A program made the position numbers and the translations under genes. This document shows positions 8,825 through 12,317 of a stretch of 12,317 nt of DNA, in pieces. Source of the DNA: Blastococcus sp. CT_GayMR20 (lineage in GTDB: Bacteria; Actinomycetota; Actinomycetes; Mycobacteriales; Geodermatophilaceae). The notes under the pieces were generated by a model. It made no database searches. It worked only from the letters and a program-made list of their open reading frames with translations, and was not told the origin of the DNA. The stretch lies in contig NZ_SPQM01000132.1 in NCBI RefSeq assembly GCF_004570345.1, positions 1 to 12,317 of the forward strand, written 5' to 3'. Numbering within the stretch: position 1 is the stretch's first letter; the number at the start of each line of letters is the position of its first letter.

Positions 8825-10201
8825 ATGGGCAAGCGGCTGGTGGTCATCGGAGGCGACGCGGCCGGCGGCAGCGCGGCGTCCCAGGCGAAGAAGCGGCAGC
8901 CGGATCTCGACGTCGTCATGTTCGAGCGCGGCCGGGCGACGTCCTACTCCGCCTGCGGCATCCCGTACTGGATCAGCGGCGCCGTGGAGGACGAGGCAGC
9001 GCTGATCGCCCGGACGCCGGACCAGCACCGCGCGGCCGGGATCGACGTCCGCATGCGCACCGAAGCGGTCGGCATCGACCTGGACCGGCGCGTCGTCCAC
9101 TGGCGCGACCTGGATGGCGGCGGGGAAGGCGACGAGCCGTTCGACGACCTGGTGTACGCGACCGGGAGCGTGCCCATGCGCCCGCCGGTGCCCGGCATCG
9201 ACGCCGAGGGCGTCTACGGCGTGCAGGTCCTCGACGACGGTGTCGCGCTCCGGGAGGAGCTCGCCCGCGGTTCCGTCCGCCGCGTCGTCGTGGTGGGCGG
9301 CGGCTACATCGGCCTGGAGATCGCGGAGGCGTGCCGCGTCCGGGGCCTGGACGTCACGGTCGTCGACCGCTCGTCGACGCCGGTCGGCACCTTCGACCCG
9401 GACGTCGGCGAGCTGATCGCCGAGGCGGTCCGCCGCGAGGGCGTCGAGATGGTCCTCTCCGACGGCGTGGCCGCCATCGACGTCGGGCCGGACGGCCGCG
9501 CGAGGGCCGTTGTCACCGGCAGCGGCCGCGAGTTGCCCGCCGATCTCGTCGTCCTCGGCCTCGGCGTGCGGCCGAACGTGCGTCTCGCCCAGGAGTCGGG
9601 CATCCCGCTGGGGACCTCCGGGGGCGTCGCCGTCGACGCGCGCATGCGCACGCGGATCGACGGGGTGTGGGCGGCGGGGGACTGCGTCGAGTCGCGCCAC
9701 CGGCTCTCCGGCCAGCGGGTGGTCGTGGCCCTGGGCACCCACGCCAACAAGCAGGGCCGGGTCGCCGGCCTCAACATCGGCGGCGGCTACGCCACCTTCC
9801 CGGGCGTCATCGGGACGGCGATCACCAAGGTCTGCGACACGGAAGCCGCCCGCACCGGCCTGTCGTCTGCGGAGGCGGACGCGGCCGGCTACTCCTTCGT
9901 GAAGGCCGCCGTCGACTCCACCACGAGGGCCGGCTACTTCCCGGGCGCCGCTCCCATTCGGGTGACGATGATCGCCGAGCGGCGGAGCGGGCGGCTCCTC
10001 GGTGCGCAGATCGTCGGGCGGGAGGACGCGGCCAAGCGGATCGACGCGCTGGCGATCTGCATCTGGAACGAGATGACCGTCGACGAGATCCTGTCGCTCG
10101 ACCTCTCCTACGCGCCGCCGTTCTCGCCGGTCTGGGATCCCGTGCTCATCGCGGCCCGCAAGGCGTTCGAGGCCGTGGAGGACGACGTCCGTCAGCTCTG
10201 A
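8825..10201 (+). CDS. CoA-disulfide reductase / NADH oxidase-family flavoprotein
   Basis: This is a 458-residue FAD and NAD(P)H-dependent oxidoreductase. The N-terminal FAD-binding motif is VVIGGDAAGGSAASQAKK (6-23). The single redox cysteine Cys44 lies in SYSACGIPYWISG, the CoA-disulfide reductase/Nox/NADH-peroxidase position. A second Rossmann motif VVVVGGGYIGLEIAEA binds NAD(P)H, and VWAAGDCVE is the second FAD contact. The C-terminal dimerisation domain carries GYFPGA and DLSYAPPFSPVWDP, matching tyrosine-bearing segments of CoA-disulfide reductases. These features favour CoA-disulfide (or related low-molecular thiol) reduction over water-forming NADH oxidase, but the two cannot be separated firmly. 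It begins 10 bp after fahA and is collinear with it, so it is probably co-transcribed. It has no textbook role in tyrosine catabolism. Its 3' end overlaps the convergent YciI-like gene by 10 bp. Confidence 0.87.
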   Translation: MGKRLVVIGGDAAGGSAASQAKKRQPDLDVVMFERGRATSYSACGIPYWISGAVEDEAALIARTPDQHRAAGIDVRMRTEAVGIDLDRRVVHWRDLDGGGEGDEPFDDLVYATGSVPMRPPVPGIDAEGVYGVQVLDDGVALREELARGSVRRVVVVGGGYIGLEIAEACRVRGLDVTVVDRSSTPVGTFDPDVGELIAEAVRREGVEMVLSDGVAAIDVGPDGRARAVVTGSGRELPADLVVLGLGVRPNVRLAQESGIPLGTSGGVAVDARMRTRIDGVWAAGDCVESRHRLSGQRVVVALGTHANKQGRVAGLNIGGGYATFPGVIGTAITKVCDTEAARTGLSSAEADAAGYSFVKAAVDSTTRAGYFPGAAPIRVTMIAERRSGRLLGAQIVGREDAAKRIDALAICIWNEMTVDEILSLDLSYAPPFSPVWDPVLIAARKAFEAVEDDVRQL

Positions 10202-10467
10202 CCGACGACGACGTTCCAGTCGCGGATCGTCCAGCCGGTCACCAGCCCGTGGACGACGTAGGGGTCGGAGTCGGCGAAGCGCTCGACGACCTCGCGCGGC
10301 GCCGTCCACACCAGGACGGCCCGGTCGTAGGGGTCGGGCAGCGCGCCGGCGAGCAGCAGCTCACCCCGCTCGTGCGCGGCCCGGGCGAGGGCCAGGTGGT
10401 CGTCGCGCAGCGCCGTGCGGCGCTCCAGATAGTTCTCCGCGAGGGTGTACTCGAGCAGGAGGTGCAT
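10192..10467 (-). CDS. YciI-like small protein
   Basis: This is a 91-residue protein beginning MHLLLEYTLAENYLERR. The alpha-beta ferredoxin-like layout, a His in RDDHLALARAAHERGELLLAGALPDP (His24) with a downstream Asp (Asp45), and the ending DPYVVHGLVTGWTIRDWNVVVG are typical of YciI (dimeric alpha+beta barrel) proteins, which are small and mostly of unknown function. ATG 10467 is chosen because the family normally starts directly with the first beta strand. The frame stays open upstream to ATG 10605, but that extension is Pro/Arg-rich and runs over the promoter of the phosphatase gene. The stop (complement of TCA 10192-10194) lies 10 bp inside the end of the convergent flavoprotein gene. 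Confidence 0.8.
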   Translation of the reverse strand: MHLLLEYTLAENYLERRTALRDDHLALARAAHERGELLLAGALPDPYDRAVLVWTAPREVVERFADSDPYVVHGLVTGWTIRDWNVVVGQS

Positions 10468-10588
10468 GTCCCCCACTGTCACACGCGAGCAACCCGACCG
10501 ATGCCCCGACGCCTTGCGTTCGCCGGGGTAGTGTCCCAAGCCGGTTCGGGGGCGAGTGGCGTCTCGTGCAGCAGGTCCGGGAGGCGTC
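10468..10588. promoter_or_regulatory. Divergent promoter region between the YciI-like gene and the PP2C phosphatase
   Basis: A gap of 121 bp lies between the two divergent starts. TAGTGT at 10529-10534 is a TANNNT-type -10 candidate on the plus strand, which would give the phosphatase mRNA a leader of about 45-50 nt. The TTGCGT at 10514-10519 is too close to serve as its -35. I see no clear inverted repeat. Confidence 0.3.
10579..10584 (+). promoter_or_regulatory. Ribosome binding site of the PP2C phosphatase gene
   Basis: GGGAGG lies 4 nt before GTG 10589. This favours that start over the in-frame GTG at 10556. Confidence 0.55.
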
Positions 10589-12262
10589 GTGCGGGAGGCC
10601 GGCACGGACTCGCACCTCCTGCGATCGGCGCTCGACGCCCTGCCGGACGGCGTCGTCGTCTTCGACGACGAGTGGACGATCTGCTACGTCAACCTGCCCG
10701 GTGCGCGGCTGCTGCGGCGGAACCCCGACGAGCTCGTGGGGCGCAACATCTGGATCGCCCTGCCCGAGCTCGCAGGCACGATCTTCCACAGCTTCCTGCT
10801 GCACGCACGCAGCGTCGAGGACCGGGTCACCTGGCGCGGGTACTACACGCCCGCTGCCGAGTGGATCGAGGCCACCGCCGTCCAGGACGGCGCCCGGCTG
10901 CACGTGACGTTCCGCCAGGCGACCGGCACGGGGCAGGCGAGCGTCTCGGACCGGGCCGACGGCGAGGCCACGGTCGTCGAGGACGCCGACAGCAGCCGGC
11001 TGCGGTTCCTGGCCGAGGTCAGCGAGGTGATGATCGGCAGCCTGGACATGCAGGAGTCCGTCGCCCGGCTGATGGACCTGGTCGTGCCGCGGCTGTGCGA
11101 CTGGGCCACTGTCACCGTCCTCGGGTACGACGGGCAGCGCGCGGACCTGGGCCGCGCCCACGGGGACCCCCGACGGCTGGCCGACCTGGACACCTACCTG
11201 CAGAAGCGCACCCGGCGCGCCGGTGACGACTCCCTGATCACGGCGGCGCTGCTCACCGGGGAACCGGTGCACCTCGACGCGATCCACCCGGCGTTGGCGG
11301 AGGACTCCCTGCCGTCGGACGAGGTCCGCGACGCCTGGCGACGACTGGACCCCGCCTCCTGCACGATCGTGCCGCTCCGAGCCCGCGACGAGACCTTCGG
11401 CGTCCTGTCGATGATCAACTCGTCGGCGCGGCCGCCGCACGACGAGATGGACATCGCCACGGCTGTCGAGGTGGCCCGCCGTGCCGCCCTCTCGCTGGAC
11501 AACTCCCGGCTCTACGGGCGGCAGCTCCAGGTCGCCGAGACGCTCCAGCGGAGCCTGCTCACCCCGCCGCCGCAGCCGGACCACCTCCAGATCGCCGTCC
11601 GTTACCAGCCGGCCGGCACCAACATGCACGTGGGCGGCGACTGGTACGACGCCTTCCAGCAGCGCGACGGAGCCACCCTGCTCGTCATCGGTGACGTGGT
11701 CGGCCACAACGTGGACGCCGCGGCCGCCATGGGGCAGATCCGCAGCATCCTCCGCGGGATCGCCTACGACCGGCAGGAGAGTCCCGCGCAGATCCTCAGC
11801 CGGGTCGACGAGGTGCTCACCGGCCTGCGCATCGGCACGCTGGCGACGGCCCTCGTCGCGCGGATCGAGCAGCCGGCGGACCAGGCGCGGGCAGGGCTGC
11901 GGACCCTCCGCTGGTCGTCGGCCGGGCACGTGCCGCCCGTCCTCCTGCACCCCGACGGGGACGTCGAGGTCCTCGACTCGGCGCCGGAGATCCTGCTGGG
12001 CGCGGAGTCGACGCGCCCGCGGACCGACCACGAGGTGCTGATCGCCCCCGGCCGGACCCTGGTGCTCTACACCGACGGGCTTGTCGAGCACGGCCGGACG
12101 GGGATCGACGAGGGGATCGCACGCCTCACCGGGATCGTCGGCGAGCTGGGTGGACTGGGCGTGGACCCTCTCTGCGACCGGCTGCTGGACCGGATCGTCC
12201 GGCAGCGTTCGGACGACGACGTGGCGATCGTCGCCGTCCGGTTCCACCCCGAACGCGACTAG
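10589..12262 (+). CDS. PAS-GAF-PP2C (SpoIIE/RsbU-type) serine phosphatase
   Basis: This is a 557-residue three-domain sensor phosphatase. A PAS domain covers about residues 9-107 (LRSALDALPDGVVVFDDEWTICYVN). A GAF domain covers about 132-310 (FLAEVSEVMIGSLDMQESVARLMDLVVPRLCDWATV). After the LQRSLLTP linker helix comes the SpoIIE-type PP2C domain, about 320-555. The metal ligands are all present: Asp351 and Asp354 in VGGDWYD, Asp369 in IGDVVGHN, Asp496 in YTDG, and the SDDD end motif (542-544). SSAGHVPP is also conserved. It should be an active Mn2+/Mg2+ phosphatase that dephosphorylates an anti-anti-sigma factor (STAS protein), linking a small-molecule, redox or light signal to an alternative sigma factor. 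No histidine-kinase-like RsbW domain is fused, and no STAS or anti-sigma gene is visible nearby. No membrane segment is seen, so it is cytoplasmic. An alternative GTG at 10556 would add 11 residues. Confidence 0.92.
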   Translation: MREAGTDSHLLRSALDALPDGVVVFDDEWTICYVNLPGARLLRRNPDELVGRNIWIALPELAGTIFHSFLLHARSVEDRVTWRGYYTPAAEWIEATAVQDGARLHVTFRQATGTGQASVSDRADGEATVVEDADSSRLRFLAEVSEVMIGSLDMQESVARLMDLVVPRLCDWATVTVLGYDGQRADLGRAHGDPRRLADLDTYLQKRTRRAGDDSLITAALLTGEPVHLDAIHPALAEDSLPSDEVRDAWRRLDPASCTIVPLRARDETFGVLSMINSSARPPHDEMDIATAVEVARRAALSLDNSRLYGRQLQVAETLQRSLLTPPPQPDHLQIAVRYQPAGTNMHVGGDWYDAFQQRDGATLLVIGDVVGHNVDAAAAMGQIRSILRGIAYDRQESPAQILSRVDEVLTGLRIGTLATALVARIEQPADQARAGLRTLRWSSAGHVPPVLLHPDGDVEVLDSAPEILLGAESTRPRTDHEVLIAPGRTLVLYTDGLVEHGRTGIDEGIARLTGIVGELGGLGVDPLCDRLLDRIVRQRSDDDVAIVAVRFHPERD

Positions 12263-12272
12263 CCCCGCGCCG

Positions 12273-12317
12273 TCACCTGCCCAGGGCAGCGCCGAGCCGG
12301 GTCACCGCCGCGGCCTC
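12273..12317 (-). CDS. Possible C-terminal end of a gene entering from the right edge
   Basis: On the minus strand the frame from the edge reads EAAAVTRLGAALGR and then TGA (TCA at 12273-12275). Its G/C third positions and helical composition suit the tail of an actinobacterial protein converging on the phosphatase gene 10 bp away. Fourteen residues are too few to identify it, and chance is quite possible. Confidence 0.3.
   Translation of the reverse strand, partial: EAAAVTRLGAALGR

Noticed and set aside
12277..12289. CTGCCCAGGGCAG palindrome after the phosphatase gene as a terminator
   Set aside because: The arms are only 6 bp with a 1-nt centre, there is no T-tract, and it lies in the possible reading frame of the next gene.

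Overview
The window comes from a high-GC actinobacterium. GC is very high by eye, nearly all codons end in G or C, GTG starts and 4-bp GTGA overlaps occur, and the regulators are of actinobacterial type (LuxR/LAL ATPase, PAS-GAF-SpoIIE phosphatase). A Geodermatophilaceae-like source would fit but cannot be proven from the sequence alone. It looks like ordinary chromosome: I see no phage, IS, CRISPR or RNA gene.

Layout. (1) Positions 1-1111, minus: the N-terminal part of a large LuxR-family (LAL-type) ATPase regulator that runs off the left edge. (2) Positions 1215-4486, plus: two translationally coupled genes, a winged-helix plus SAM-methyltransferase protein (Rv2258c-like) and an unusual fusion of an alpha/beta-hydrolase to a GT-B glycosyltransferase. 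With the divergent LAL regulator they may form a small tailoring or resistance module of unknown substrate. (3) Positions 4483-4989, minus: an Lrp/AsnC regulator, whose TAG stop overlaps the fusion gene's TAG inside one CTAG. (4) Positions 5107-10201, plus: a homogentisate (tyrosine/phenylalanine) catabolic operon, hpd, hmgA and fahA, followed by a CoA-disulfide-reductase-type flavoprotein. (5) Positions 10192-10467, minus: a small YciI-like protein. (6) Positions 10589-12262, plus: a PAS-GAF-PP2C (RsbU/SpoIIE-type) phosphatase. (7) Positions 12273-12317: the possible tail of another minus-strand gene.

How the genes work together. HPPD turns 4-hydroxyphenylpyruvate into homogentisate, HmgA opens the ring to maleylacetoacetate, and FahA hydrolyses fumarylacetoacetate to fumarate and acetoacetate. 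No maleylacetoacetate isomerase and no tyrosine aminotransferase are present here. The divergent Lrp/AsnC protein is the natural candidate regulator. A 13-bp near-perfect palindrome lies in the shared promoter region, and half-site-like copies recur near the hpd start.

The most interesting non-coding signal is the 76-bp hpd-hmgA spacer. It holds a perfect 13-bp-stem hairpin starting inside the hpd stop codon, a second diverged copy of the same palindrome, and an 8-nt stretch that can pair along its full length with the hmgA Shine-Dalgarno. Together these could form a translational-coupling switch. The most interesting protein is the hydrolase-glycosyltransferase fusion.
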